Assembly (NCBI GenBank): GCA_030268105.1 | Contig: BSDZ01000010.1 | Location: 3,324,001-3,388,000 of the forward strand | Length of the DNA stretch: 64,000 nucleotides | From: Volvox africanus | Lineage: Eukaryota; Chlorophyta; Chlorophyceae; Chlamydomonadales; Volvocaceae | Direction: 5' to 3' | Shown: piece after piece, positions 21,900 to 34,829 of the stretch | Position numbering within the stretch: position 1 is the stretch's first letter | Layout of the letters: every line of letters starts with the position of its first letter | The notes under the pieces: model-generated | What the model was told of the DNA's origin: nothing | Databases searched by the model: none | What the model saw: only the letters and a program-made list of their open reading frames with translations | Position numbers and translations under genes: made by a program

Positions 21900-22832
21900 T
21901 CACAGCGAAATTAACCATAGGCACCGCCACAGCTTCGCCCTCCTTTGGTGTGACATATTCGAACGACAGGAAAGTACCTTAATCGACAGAGTACCCTTGC
22001 ACATATGCAGGGTTGCGGTCTCCATGTCAATGTGCGCGCGGTACTGCCGTAATGTCGAAGACCCCATTATGTACGGTGCAGTCTCTGCTAAGCCCTGCAG
22101 CACGTACGGCCGGGTCACAACACGCAAAGGGCCTATCGATAGGCTAAGGGTAATCCTGCCCACGATGGGATGCTTACCCCCGTCAGCAAGGGTAACCTGT
22201 GGACAATCAGACGACTCTGGGGTCAACCCCAGCGCATTCACCTCTGCGACAGAGATGAAGTCGTCGCTGGCACCGGTGTCAACAAGTGCCTTCAGAGTAC
22301 GGCCATTCAAACCGATCTGAACCACAGGGACACGGTTATCTACAAGCGACTGCCCAGCAGATAACGTTAGTGCACTTAGGGCGGGTCCGTAACCTACGGC
22401 ACCCTCATCAGGAGCTTCGTACCAAACGTCAACCGAGTAGGATGTGCCTGGCCACGGAGCCAGCGTACCCTCCCGATCCACACCATTAAACAAAACGGTG
22501 CCCGGTTCGAATCGGTGGACACGCCGCATACCCCTTAACGATGCCTCTGCCTTGCGCCGACAGAAAGCGGGGAGTAATACACATGCGGCAGTGCCTGGAT
22601 ATTGACGCCTACATCTCCTATAAACGGCCAACTGTTCCGACATCTCACGCAGAGATGAGGGGATGAACAAAACCACGTGGTTAGACAGATCGATAGACGA
22701 CAGGGGACGGCGAGGTGTAAACAAATTACACAACGAATCGAAGCAGAGAAGTCCCGTGCGTCCGTCAAGCGTGATGCGTCGTGCAATGACTCGCTCGATG
22801 TGTCCAAGTACGCAAGGCAACAATGCCTTCAC
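21900..22832 (-). pseudogene. Unit 1: MTase-like domain and protease, family A
   Basis: The 310-codon open frame continues the Gag frame after the amber codon. It contains the MTase-like region ([36 protein letters not shown]) and protease ([26 protein letters not shown]). It runs out of frame after LSIKVLSCRS because of a one-base deletion near 21975; the element at 26357-33293 reads KVPFLSFEH there. The linker toward RT continues in another frame to the nested LTR at 21698. Confidence 0.75.
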
Positions 22833-23136
22833 GGCTGGCCGTAAGGATGACCACCGACCACGCGTTAGTTCAGAAATCCCAGGTGGTGCCCCCTCCGCAG
22901 GAACCCGGGCAAGCCCCTATTTCGGCTGAGGTACAAACGGCGGCAGTAACGGGCAATCCTTCGTAGGATGACCCTCCGCACACCGTAGACAAACATTGGC
23001 CGCTTTCCGATGTTCGAACTCGGAACGATTGCAATTCCATTTTGGCATAAACGAGTCATCCGTGCGAGTCCGCTTCGCATTGGGGTCAGAGCGCTGTGCG
23101 GCTGCCGACGACGGCGCACCACCACGCTTCCTGCTC

Positions 23137-24147
23137 TTAGCCGGGTCCGAGCTCGGACCTGCTCCTCCTGACCCGCGGACAGCTAGCGCCCCCGCGCGCC
23201 TGGCGTTGCCGGTTGCTGCGTCGTGTCGAGGCAGTAGGCGTGGGGCGGGTCGCTCCGAGTTCCTGGTCGAGAGCTACAGCTTCCCCAAGCGGATCCTGCA
23301 CTTGCACGGCATTTGCACGAGGGACAGACTTGACTTCTTCCTCTCCGGCAAGGAGTCGTATCTCCGTACCCTTAGCAAAAGTGACCAAGGCATCATACGA
23401 CTTGATCGGCACCCCAGCCAAGTCAGTAGCGCACCATTTAGCCAAACGTTTCGTCAGGCCTCGCTTAAACCAAAAGACACGCTCGGTTTCGGTGAGATCA
23501 GCAATGGGGGTCACAAGTGCTTCGAAGTGTGACTGGTACGCAGGTACATTTTCACCCCGACGCATGTGGTAGCTACCGGCTGCCAAAACCTTACGAGCCT
23601 CCACATCACGTGCTTGAACCTCAGTAGCGAACCGTGCGAGCAAAGCGGCGATCATCTCGTCAAAAGTATAGTCGCCCCGGGCGGTGGTCCATTCGCGATA
23701 CCAGTCCTTCGCTGAGCCCTCGAGGGTGTTACCAACGAAGAGACACCTGATACCATCATTATCGCCACCATGAACAGCCTGGAGATACTTTTTAGCGTCA
23801 CGCACGTACGCACGAGTTGCATCGGCTATGCTATGTCCCGCTGTCTTTTCAGTTAGCGAGATATTGAGCCTAGGAACGGGAATCGACAATCTCATCACCT
23901 CAGGGATGTCATCATGCCCTCGAGCTTGAGGTAATGGCAGAACCCTTGGTCCAGCAGTGTTGTCCATATTGGTGTTAACTGCTGAATGTGGCACAATTAA
24001 GTGAGCAGGGGTCTGATGGACAAGGGGCTCTTGAGTGGCTCGCGTGCCAACAGTCTCAAGACCTCTATCCGATGCTCTAGCAGCCACAACAAAATCGGGT
24101 TGGCTAGCTAGGCTAGTGTGCGGCGTATCGTCGTGTTCCGCGGACAT
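23137..24147 (-). pseudogene. Unit 1: gag, frameshifted before the zinc knuckle
   Basis: The 336-codon frame starts MSAEHDD, and the capsid-like region spans about residues 85-260. Relative to the copy at 31302-32045, five bases are missing near 23184 (GGACAGCTAGC instead of GGACACCCGAGCTAGC). The frame is lost and the CCHC knuckle (still encoded around 22980-23010) is not fused to capsid. The same deletion occurs in all four units, so the founder was already dead. Confidence 0.8.
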
Positions 24148-24613
24148 GGAGCACGAAGCGATACCCTAGGTTTGCGTAATAGAAGCCGACTTCTATCGCA
24201 AAGGCAAGAGTACAAAACAACTCGGTGAGCCTACCGACAGTACTCTTGAGAAGATTCAGCAAACTCAGCAAGTAATTGCCCAGCTGAGTCCTGATCTCCG
24301 TAGTTTGAGCAATGAGAGTCGCCAACTGGTCCGGACGAAAGCCGGTCTCAGTCGCCGCGGCAAGCAATGCCGGTGCACTGAGATTACCTGCGACTCAGAG
24401 CGTACACTTACACAACAAGTGCAGCAATCTAAGCAAAAGCAATTAAACAATTACAAACCGGAAGCGGCGGCGTCCAAAACGGCGCGGCCTAGGTCTTCGG
24501 CAAAAGTATCTAGCGGTCCTCGTGGTTCGTCGCTGGAACTCGCCATAGAAAGAACCTACTTCCGATTAGACAAAGAGAGACAGTTAGGCAACGAACCTGT
24601 CTCGATACCAAAT

Positions 24614-25436
24614 TGTTGTACCTCTCCTTCGTGTTTGCTCATAAGTATCTGCACGTCTGAAGGCTTTCGACACCGATGCGCGAGCACTTGCAAGTACAGC
24701 AAGGCAAACACGAGCAAACAGAGACAGCGGAAGACTTCAAGACAAGAAGAGATATAACTTACAATCTTACAGATCGAAGCGGTGCAATGGACGTAATCGC
24801 CGTCAGCGCCGGAAGCAAGCAATCATCACGCGGCGGTGATAGCGAAGTTTAGGCTTAGCTCGGGCTAAGTAGAGTAGCGTATAGCAATGATAATGTAGAA
24901 CACACGAGCGTTCTCCGGTATCGAATGTCTTGTCTTGCTTAGCCGTCCTCGCATCTGTTATACTCGCAGCATCGCAATGTTGTACGATTCACACTAGGAG
25001 GCCGATCCTAAGTGTGACAACCCTACTGCGTATAGGCGATGTTCAAGCATAACAACGTATAAGCCTTTCCGGCATTCGCATGATGCAAGGGTCCGAATAA
25101 TGATATTCGGTTGCAAGGCATGCATCGCGACGAGTGCGGCGCTCTAAACGTGTGCTGTAATGAAGTAATATTATATCAAATAATATTACTTATCGTTTCA
25201 TAGCACGAGCATAATGCGCACTTCAATGATTCGGTATTTCATGCATGCTAGGTGGATTTGCCATGATGCGATGTCGCGATGGATAATGATAACATGCCAA
25301 ATGCATATATAAATGTACACGAATACATTTATATCATGCAGATTCATTCATATGCAATGTGTTTATCACAATAGCACTTCGCCTTGTAGGATCACATCGA
25401 CCTACGCATCGGCGGGAAACTAACCGTAGCACAACA
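24614..25436 (-). repeat. Family A LTR between units 1 and 2 (823 bp)
   Basis: The left side abuts the primer-binding site of unit 1 (GTCTCGATACCA at 24599-24610, minus sense TGGTATCGAGAC). The right side abuts GGTGG and the protease-RT linker of unit 2. It therefore combines the left context of a 5' LTR with the right context of the nested LTR at 20874, as expected for unequal crossover between the two. Confidence 0.9.
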
Positions 25437-26356
25437 GGTGGTAGGCCAGGGATATCTTTAAAGACGTCCTCATACTGCGACAGTAGGGCCTCAACCTCAG
25501 CATGCACAGAAATCTGCGCGGTGGTGGCACAACAGCTCACCCGCGGCCTCAAAAGCAGTCTGTGGGCACCCTTCCGTAACAAACGGACGGCCTCCTTACG
25601 CCCGACTAGCTCTGGTTTGATTCGCGTGGCCATTGCGGTCACAGCGAAATTAACCATAGGCACCGCCACAGCTTCGCCCTCCTTTGGTGTGACATATTCG
25701 AACGACAGGAAAGTACCTTAATCGATAGAGTACCCTTGCACATATGCAGGGTTGCGGTCTCCATGTCAATGTGCGCGCGGTACTGCCGTAATGTCGAAGA
25801 CCCCATTATGTACGGTGCAGTCTCTGCTAAGCCCTGCAGCACGTACGGCCGGGTCACAACACGCAAAGGGCCTATCGATAGGCTAAGGGTAATCCTGCCC
25901 ACGATGGGATGCTTACCCCCGTCAGCAAGGGTAACCTGTGGACAATCAGACGACTCTGGGGTCAACCCCAGCGCATTCACCTCTGCGACAGAGATGAAGT
26001 CGTCGCTGGCACCGGTGTCAACAAGTGCCTTCAGAGTACGGCCATTCAAACCGATCTGAACCACTGGGACACGGTTATCTATGAGCGACTGCCCAGCAGA
26101 TAACGTTAGTGCACTTAGGGCGGGTCCGTAACCTACGGCACCCTCATCAGGAGCTTCGTACCAAACGTCAACCGAGTAGGATGTGCCTGGCCACGGAGCC
26201 AGCGTACCCTCCCGATCCACACCATTAAACAAAACGGTGCCCGGTTCGAACCGGTGGAACCCGCCGCATACCCCTTAACGATGCCTCTGCCTTGCGCCGA
26301 CAGAAAGCGGGGAGTAATACACATGCGGCAGTGCCTGGATATTGACGCCTACATCT
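25437..26356 (-). pseudogene. Unit 2, left part: linker, protease and part of MTase-like domain
   Basis: The linker fragment follows GGTGG. The protease frame 25639-26232 contains [12 protein letters not shown]. An extra base near 26256 (GGTGGAACCCG, where sisters have GGTGGACACG) shifts the frame upstream. The unit is cut at CATCT (26352-26356) by the insertion of a complete family A element and resumes at 33299. Confidence 0.75.
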
Positions 26357-27180
26357 TGTTGTACCTCTCGTTCGCGTTTGCTCATGAGTATCTGCACGTC
26401 TGGAGACTATCGACACCGATGCGCGAGCACTTGCAAGTACAGCAAGGCAAGCGAGAGCAAACAGAGACAGCGGAAGACTTCAAGACGAAGAGAGATATAA
26501 CTTACAGTCTTACAGATCGGAATGATGCAATGGACGAAATCGCCGTCAGCGCCGGAAGCAAGCAATCATCACGCGGCGGTGATTAGCGAAGTTCAGGCTT
26601 AGCTCGGGCTAAGTAGAGTATCGTATAGTAATAGTAATGTAGAACACACAAGTGTTCTCCGGTATTGAATGTCTTGTCTAGCTTAGCCGTCCTCGCATCT
26701 GTTATACTCGCAGCATCGCAATGCCGTACGATTCACATTAGGAGGCCGATCCTAGATGTGACAACCCTACTGCGTCTAGGCGATGTCTACGCATAACAAC
26801 GTATAAGCCTTTCCGGCATTCGCATGATGCAAGGGTCCGGAGAACGATATCCGGTTGCTGGGGATGTATCGCGACGAGTGCGGTGCTCTCAACGTGTGCT
26901 GTAATGAAGTAATATTATATCAGATAATATTACTTATCGTTTCGTAGCACGAGCATAATGCGCACTTCAATGATTCGGTATTTCATGCATGCTAGGCGGA
27001 TTTGCCATGATGCGATGTCGCGATGGATAATGACAACATGCCAGATGCATATATAAATGTATGCGAATACATTTATATCATGCAGATTCATTCAAATGTA
27101 ATGCGTTCATCACAAAAGCACTTCGCCTCGTAGGATCGCGTCGACCTACGCGTCGGCGGAAAATGAACCGTAGCACAACA
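26357..27180 (-). repeat. 3' LTR of nested family A element (824 bp)
   Basis: Minus-strand LTR with TGTTGT/ACAACA ends. It carries the CCGGATA-type hairpin with one mismatch (CCGGAGA at the partner arm), whereas the opposite LTR is perfect there, so the change happened after insertion. Confidence 0.9.
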
Positions 27181-27239
27181 ATTATCCCCCCTCCCGTATG
27201 CAGCGTCCTCGCTGCATCATACAGCATCGACTGTAGGGG

Positions 27240-28502
27240 TCATTGGGCTTGCGTGGCACGTTTGCGGGCTTCTTCGAGCAGGGGTTTCATGCCCTGTGAG
27301 AAGTTGCGTGCCGGTTCCCATGAGTTGTGCTCGTCGGTATACCCTGTCCACTTAACCAAGTACTCGTGTACTGTTCGCTTACGTCGGTGTCGGCCCACAC
27401 GACGCGCGCGATAATCTAACACCCGCTCCACATCGTAAAACTTCTGTTTACCAGCGATCCAGGTCTCGGGAACTGGTTCGATCGCTGTGGGGGCATTTGC
27501 AGGCTCAGGGACGGGTTCCGTACCACGATACGGACGAACAAGCGATACGTGAAACGTGGGGTGAATGGTCATATCAGTGGGCAATGCAAGCTCCACAGCC
27601 ACATTCCCAACCATGCGCACGACAGGATACGGACCAATCCAGCGGGGTAAGAGTTTTCGGGATCCGTCGGCCAAGGAACGCAAGTTCTTGGTGCTTAGCA
27701 ACACGAGTTGCCCTTCCGAAAACGTCACATCCTGCTTAGATTTGTTATAGTATTCCATCGTTCGTTGCTGCGCCGCGTCCAAACACGACTTCGCGTCTGT
27801 GATTCGGGACATAAAAGACTTGGCAAAACGTTTAGCAGCAGGCACGTTCACTTCCAACTCACGCCACACGGGTAGCGCGGGATGAAACCCGTAGTTAAGA
27901 AAGAACGGACTTTTGCCTGTAGAGCGGTTAACAGCGTTGTTAAGCGCGAATTCTGCCGCAGTCAAATATGTATCCCAAACAAGTGGTGTGCGACCAGCAT
28001 AATTGCGCAACATATCACCCAACGTGCGGTTTGTGCGTTCGGTTTGACCATCAGTCTGAGGGTGATACGCCGTGCTCAGGTTGACGCGCATGCCAACTAG
28101 TTTGCAGAGCGCTTCCCAAAACTTAGACGTGAACTGTCCACCGCGGTCCGAGATCACATTTTTGGGAATCCCGTGTAACCGAACCACATTATCGAAAAAC
28201 AAACGTGCGGTTTGCTCAGCCGTGCAGGATGATGTGCATGGTGCTAGGTGAACCATCTTAGTCAGACGATCGACCATTACGAACACCGCATCGTATCCCC
28301 CCTCAGTTTTGGGCAGCGCGACTACGAAGTCCATGGAAACACTTTCCCAAGGCGCATCCGGGACAGGCAACGGTTGCAACAACCCATGGCCCTTACCGGA
28401 CAAAGCCTTATTGCGCTGGCACAGACTGCATGTCTGGACGAAGTTCGCCGCATCCTTAGCCAAACGAGGCCACCAAAAGGAACGTTGCACCAAGTCGATC
28501 AA
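27240..28502 (-). pseudogene. Integrase with GPY/F and chromodomain (nested family A element)
   Basis: The 420-codon frame starts within the zinc region (SLCQRNK) and carries SMDFVVALP, SDRGGQF and GQTERTN (complete D,D,E), GPYPVVRMVG and a full chromodomain near the C-terminus (VERVLDYRARR, YLVKWTGY, NSWEPARNF). It ends TGA at 27240. By itself this part is intact and is the best-preserved family A integrase in the window. It is separated from RT by the stop at 28686-28688 and disrupted codons between 28503 and 28688, so no full Pol is made. Confidence 0.8.
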
Positions 28503-28685
28503 TCGCTTGCTACCAGGGTGTCCTGCTAACGGGTCCTCGTGGAACCGCGCAAGGATGTCGTAGCGTAGCGCGTCGTCGTTCGGAACGACGATTTGCGTAG
28601 CTGCACCCTCCGTCCGTAGCCAAAGGCCATTCTGCTTGCGAAGGTTTTCTACATTAGCCGGGTCCGCGAACCAGGCGTCTGCGCT

Positions 28686-31301
28686 TTAGGCAACCTTCAA
28701 CCGCTCCGCGAGGTCCGTCGCGATCGGAACCTCCTCGCTGCGCGGCCGCACGACGGGCGCTGCCAAAATTGCAGCGTGTAGCGACGGATGTCGACTGAGA
28801 GCATCGGCAATATTCAATTTACCAGAAATATACTCCCAGGTGCAGTTGAACCTAGCTAGATATTCCATCCACCTAGCTAGACGGCGGTTCAACGTCGGAA
28901 CGCTTTGCAAAAACGTTAGGGGCTTGTGGTCAGTCTTTAAAGTAAACGGGCGTCCCTCGAGGTAACAGCGCCATTCCTTTAAAGCATGCAGCACGGCCAG
29001 AAGCTCCTGTTCCCCGGTGGTGTAGCGAATTTCCGCACCAGAAAACTTCTTACTCGTGAAGGCGATCGGTCGCCCTTCCTGTAACAATACAGCGCCGCTT
29101 CCAAATATTGAGGCATCAGACACTACCTCAACACGAAATGGCAACGAGTAATCAGGGAATGCAAGGGTGACATCTTCGGCAACGATTCGTTTGAGCTCTT
29201 CGAATGCCCGCTGGCATTGCAACGTCCACGACTCGAGCGAAACGAAAACGCCTTTGCGAGTTAAGTTAGTAAGCGGGGCCGCAATGATGGAATATTTTTC
29301 AATGAACTTTCGGAAATAATTGGTCAAGCCAAGGAACTTACGCAGCTCCGTGAGGTTCTGAGGTGCAGGCCAATCGCGAACCACGGCGACCTTCCGCGGG
29401 TCCATCTTCACACCGGTGGCCGACACAATGTGGCCCAAATATTCCACCTGAGGCTGCGCCCAAAAGCATTTGGCGCGTTTAGCAAACAATTGCTCCCGCC
29501 TCATAACGTCGAGCACGAGCCGAAGATGCTCCAAGTGCTCCTCGCGCGTCTTAGAATATACCAAGATGTCATCCAGGTAGCAAACAACGAACCTGTCGAT
29601 AAACGGCCTAAACATTCGGTCCATAACCGCCTGAAACGTCGCAGGGGCATTAGTCAAACCAAACGATAGGACCGTATACTCAAAGTGACCGAAGGGCGTC
29701 CGAAAAGCGGTTTTCGGGATATCAGAGGCAGCGATGCAAATCTGATTGTAGCCCTGTTGTAAGTCAATTGAGGAAAAATAAGCCGAGCCCTTCAGCTTAT
29801 CCAACAGGTCGTCAACGCGTGGCAAAGGGTAGCGATTTTTCACCGTATTCGCATTTAACCCCCGGTAATCAATGCACATGCGCAAGGTCCCATCCTTCTT
29901 ACCGACAAACAAAATCGGTGCAGAAAACGGGGATGTGCTGGGGCGTATCATACCCTTCGCGAGCAAATCCGTCACCTGGCGCTTTACCTCGTCCAGCTCC
30001 AATGGACTCAACCTGTACATTGGCCGGGCCGTAGGCTGCGCTCCAGGCATGAGAGGGATTGTGTGATCAACAGGACGCATAGGTGGTAGGCCAGGGATAT
30101 CTTTAAAGACGTCCTCATACTGCGACAGTAGGGCCTCAACCTCAGGATCCGCAGAAATCTGCGCGGTGGTGACACAACAGCTCACCCGCGGCCTTAAAAG
30201 CAGTCCGTGGGCACCCTTCCGTAACAAACGTACGGCCTCCTTACGCCCGACTAGCTCTGGTTCGATTCGCGCGGCCATTGCGGTCACAGCGAAATTAACC
30301 ATAGGCACCGCCTCAGTTTCGCCCTCCTTTGGTGTGACATGTTCGAACGACAGGAAAGGTACCTTAATCGACAGAGTACCCTTGCACATATGCAGGGTTG
30401 CGGTCTCCATGTCGATGCGCGCGCGGTACTGTCGTAATGTCGACGACCCCATTATGTACGGTGCAGTCTCTGCTAAGCCCTGCAGCACGTACGGCCGGGT
30501 CACAACACGCAAAGGGCCTATCGATAGGCTAAGGGTAATCCTGCCCACGATGGGATGCTTACCCCCGTCAGCAAGGGTAACCTGTGGACAATCAGACGAC
30601 TCTGGGGACAACCCCAGCGCGTTCACCTCTGCGACAGAGATGAAGTTGTCGCTGGCACCGGTGTCAACAAGTGCCTTCAGAGTACGGCCATTCAAACCGA
30701 TCTGAACCACAGGGACACGGTTATCTACGAGCGACTGCCCAGCAGACAACGTCAGTGCACTTAAGGCGGGTCCGTAACCAACGGCACCCCCATCAGGAGC
30801 TTCGTACCAAACGTCAACCGAGTAGGATAGGCATGGCCACGGAGCCAGCGTACCCTCCCAATCCACACCATTAAACAAAACGGTGCCCGGTTCGAACCGG
30901 TGGACACGCCGCATACCCCTTAACGATGCCTCTGCCTTGCGCCGACAGAAAGCAGGGAGTAATACACATGCGGCAGTGCCTGGATATTGACGCCTACATC
31001 TCCTGTATATGGCCAACTGTTCCGACATCTCACGCAGAGACGAGGGGATGAACAAAACCACGTGGCTAGACAGATCGATAGACGACAGGGGACGGCGAGG
31101 TGTAAACAAATTACACAACGGGTCGAAGCAGAGAAGTCCCGTGCGTCCGTCAAGCGTGATGCGTCGCGCAATGACTCGCTCGATGTGTCCAAGTACACAA
31201 GGCAACAATGCCTTAACGGCTGGCCGTAAGGATGACCACCGACCACGCGTTAGTTCAGAAATCCCAGGTGGTGTCCCCTCCACAGGAACCCGGGCAAGCC
31301 C
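28686..31301 (-). pseudogene. MTase-like domain, protease, RT and RNase H (nested family A element)
   Basis: This is the longest family A pol frame, 865 codons from a GTG at 31283. It is in the same frame as gag and separated from it only by the amber at 31302-31304. In order it holds the MTase-like domain (FIPSSLREM), protease ([10 protein letters not shown]), linker, RT ([14 protein letters not shown]) and RNase H ([18 protein letters not shown]), and ends at a TAA at 28686-28688 (VAYNADAWC in sisters, VA-stop here). Unlike the array units it keeps the frame across protease and RT ([14 protein letters not shown]). Confidence 0.8.
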
Positions 31302-32045
31302 CTATTTCGGCTGAGGTACAAACGGCGGCATTAGAGGGCAATCCTTCGTGGAATGGTTCTCCGCACACCGTAGACAAACGTTGGCCAATTTTCGACGCTC
31401 GAATTCGGAACGATTGCAATTCCATTTTGGCATAAATGTGTCGTCCGTACGAGTACGCTTCGCGTTGGGGTCGGAACGTTGTGCGGCTGCCGACGACGGC
31501 GCACCACCACGCTTCCTGTTCCTAGCTGGGTCCGAGCTCGGACCTGCTCCTACTGTACCACGGACACCCGAGCTAGCGCCCCCGCGCGCCTTGCGTTGCC
31601 CGTTGCTGCGTCGCGTCGCGGCAGTAGGCGTGGGGCGGGTCGCGCCGAGGTCCTGGTCGAGAGCCACAGCTTCCCCAAGCGGACCCTGCACTTGCACGGC
31701 ATTTGCACGAGGGGCAGACTTGACTTCTTCCTCGCCGGCAAGAAGTCGTATCTCCGCGCCCTTAGCAAAAGCGACCAACGCGTCATACGACTTGATCTGC
31801 GCTCCAACCAAGTCAGTGGCGCACCATTTAGCCAAAAGTTTCGTTAGGCCTCGCCTAAACCAAAAGACACGCTCAGATTCGGTGAGGTCAGCAATGGGAG
31901 TCACAAGTGCTTCGAAGCACGACTGGTACGCAGGTACATTTTCATCCCGACGCATGTGGTAGCTACCGGCTGCCAAAATGTTACGAGCTTCCACATCGCG
32001 TGCTTGAACCTCAGTAGCGAATCGTGCGAGCAAAGCGGCGACCAA
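31302..32045 (-). pseudogene. gag with 5' deletion (nested family A element)
   Basis: 247 codons cover the second half of the capsid-like region (VPAYQSCFEALVTPIADL), the basic tail and an intact CCHC knuckle (CLRCAENHSTKDC), ending in the amber that precedes pol in frame. At about 32172 the sequence jumps from inside gag (NDGIRCLFVGN side) to the leader near QLVRTK in antisense. This removes ~690 bp with the gag start. The five bases missing from the array units are present here. Confidence 0.75.
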
Positions 32046-32469
32046 CTCGTCAAAAGTATAGCTGCCTCGGGCGTTGGTCCAATTGCGATACCAGTCCTTC
32101 GCTGCGCCCTCGAGGGTGTTACCAACGAAGAGACACCTGATACCGTCATTATCGCCACCATGAACAGCTTGGAGTCGCCAACTGGTCCGGACGAACGCCG
32201 GTCTCAGTCACCGCGGCAAGCAATGCCGGTGCACTGAGATTACCTGCGACTCAGAGCGTACACTTACACAACAAGTGCAGCAATCTAAGCAAAAGCAATT
32301 AAACAATTACAAACCGGAAGCGGCGGCGTCCAAAACGGCGCGGCCTAAGTCTTCGGCAAAAGTATCTAGCGGTCCTCGTGGTTCGACGCTGAAACTCGCC
32401 ATAGAAAGAACCTACTTCCGATTAGACAGAGAGAGACAGTTAGGCAACGAACCTGTCTCGATACCAAAT

Positions 32470-33293
32470 TGTTGTACCTCTCGTTCGCGTTTGCTCATGA
32501 GTATCTGCACGTCTGGAGACTATCGACACCGATGCGCGAGCACTTGCAAGTACAGCAAGGCAAGCGAGAGCAAACAGAGACAGCGGAAGACTTCAAGACG
32601 AAGAGAGATATAACTTACAGTCTTACAGATCGGAATGATGCAATGGACGAAATCGCCGTCAGCGCCGGAAGCAAGCAATCATCACGCGGCGGTGATTAGC
32701 GAAGTTCAGGCTTAGCTCGGGCTAAGTAGAGTATCGTATAGTAATAGTAATGTAGAACACACAAGTGTTCTCCGGTATCGAATGTCTTGTCTAGCTTAGC
32801 CGTCCTCGCATCTGTTATACTCGCAGCATCGCAATGCCGTACGATTCACATTAGGAGGCCGATCCTAGATGTGACAACCCTACTGCGTCTAGGCGATGTC
32901 TACGCATAACAACGTATAAGCCTTTCCGGCATTCGCATGATGCAAGGGTCCGGATAACGATATCCGGTTGCTGGGCATGTATCGCGACGAGTGCGGCGCT
33001 CTCAACGTGTGCTGTAATGAAGTAATATTATATCAGATAATATTACTTATCGTTTCGTAGCACGAGCATAATGCGCACTTCAATGATTCGGTATTTCATG
33101 CATGCTAGGCGGATTTGCCATGATGCGATGTCGCGATGGATAATGACAACATGCCAGATGCATATATAAATGTATGCGAATACATTTATATCATGCAGAT
33201 TCATTCAAATGTAATGCGTTCATCACAAAAGCACTTCGCCTCGTAGGATCGCGTTGACCTACGCGTCGGCGGAAAATGAACCGTAGCACAACA
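32470..33293 (-). repeat. 5' LTR of nested family A element (824 bp)
   Basis: It has TGTTGT/ACAACA ends and abuts the primer-binding site on the left and the CATCT duplication on the right. It is almost identical to 26357-27180. Confidence 0.9.
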
Positions 33294-33298
33294 CATCT

Positions 33299-33534
33299 CC
33301 TATAAACGGCCAACTGTTCCGACATCTCACGCAGAGATGAGGGGATGAACAAAACCACGTGGTTAGACAGATCGATAGACGACAGGGGACGGCGAGGTGT
33401 AAACAAATTACACAACGAATCGAAGCAGAGAAGTCCCGTGCGTCCGTCAAGCGTGATGCGTCGCGCAATGACTCGCTCGATGTGTCCAAGTACACAAGGC
33501 AACAATGCCTTCACGGCTGGCCGTAAGGATGACC
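33299..33534 (-). pseudogene. Unit 2, MTase-like domain continued
   Basis: The host sequence resumes after the nested element with the start of the MTase-like domain ([18 protein letters not shown], then [19 protein letters not shown]). Together with 25437-26356 it restores the same layout as units 1, 3 and 4. Confidence 0.7.
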
Positions 33535-33818
33535 ACCGACCACGCGTTAGTTCAGAAATCCCAGGTGGTGCCCCCTCCGCAGGAACCCGGGCAAGCCCCT
33601 ATTTCGGCTGAGGTACAAACGGCGGCAGTAACGGGCAATCCTTCGTAGGATGACCCTCCGCACACCGTAGACAAACATTGGCCGCTTTCCGACGTTCGAA
33701 CTCGGAACGATTGCAATTCCATTTTGGCATAAACGAGTCATCCGTGCGAGTCCGCTTCGCATTGGGGTCAGAGCGCTGTGCGGCTGCCGACGACGGCGCA
33801 CCACCACGCTTCCTGCTC

Positions 33819-34829
33819 TTAGCCGGGTCCGAGCTCGGACCTGCTCCTCCTGACCCGCGGACAGCTAGCGCCCCTGCGCGCCTGGCGTTGCCGGTTGCTG
33901 CGTCGTGTCGAGGCAGTAGGCGTGGGGCGGGTCGCTCCGAGTTCCTGGTCGAGAGCTACAGCTTCCCCAAGCGGATCCTGCACTTGCACGGCATTTGCAC
34001 GAGGGACAGACTTGACTTCTTCCTCTCCGGCAAGGAGTCGTATCTCCGTACCCTTAGCAAAAGTGACCAAGGCATCATACGACTTGATCGGCACCCCAGC
34101 CAAGTCAGTAGCGCACCATTTAGCCAAACGTTTCGTCAGGCCTCGCTTAAACCAAAAGACACGCTCGGTTTCGGTGAGATCAGCAATGGGGGTCACAAGT
34201 GCTTCGAAGTGTGACTGGTACGCAGGTACATTTTCACCCCGACGCATGTGGTAGCTACCGGCTGCCAAAACCTTACGAGCCTCCACATCACGTGCTTGAA
34301 CCTCAGTAGCGAACCGTGCGAGCAAAGCGGCGATCATCTCGTCAAAAGTATAGTCGCCCCGGGCGGTGGTCCATTCGCGATACCAGTCCTTCGCTGAGCC
34401 CTCGAGGGTGTTACCAACGAAGAGACACCTGATACCATCATTATCGCCACCATGAACAGCCTGGAGATACTTTTTAGCGTCACGCACGTACGCACGAGTT
34501 GCATCGGCTATGCTATGTCCCGCTGTCTTTTCAGTTAGCGAGATATTGAGCCTAGGAACGGGAATCGACAATCTCATCACCTCAGGGATGTCATCATGCC
34601 CTCGAGCTTGAGGTAATGGCAGAACCCTTGGTCCAGCAGTGTTGTCCATATTGGTGTCAACTGCTGAATGTGGCACAATTAAGTGAGCAGGGGTCTGATG
34701 GTCAAGGGGCTCTTGAGTGGCTCGCGTGCCAACAGTCTCAAGACCTCTATCCGATGCTCTAGCAGCCACAACAAAATCGGGTTGGCTAGCTAGGCTAGTG
34801 TGCGGCGTATCGTCGTGTTCCGCGGACAT
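33819..34829 (-). pseudogene. Unit 2: gag, frameshifted
   Basis: 336 codons, nearly identical to unit 1 (shared ASDRGLETVGTRATQEPL), with VDTNMD instead of VNTNMD. It carries the array's 5-bp deletion before the CCHC region. Confidence 0.8.

Larger units (their letters stand above)
26352..33298 (-). mobile_element. Near-complete family A element (6,937 bp) nested in array unit 2, target duplication CATCT
   Basis: LTRs at 26357-27180 and 32470-33293 differ by only a handful of bases by eye. They are flanked by perfect CATCT duplications at 26352-26356 and 33294-33298, and the MTase-like coding sequence of unit 2 is continuous across the insertion. Polypurine tract (27181-27195) and primer-binding site (minus strand, 32455-32466) are present. 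Defects are a gag 5' deletion and a stop codon between RNase H and integrase. It moved after the unit existed and is not duplicated in other units. Confidence 0.9.
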
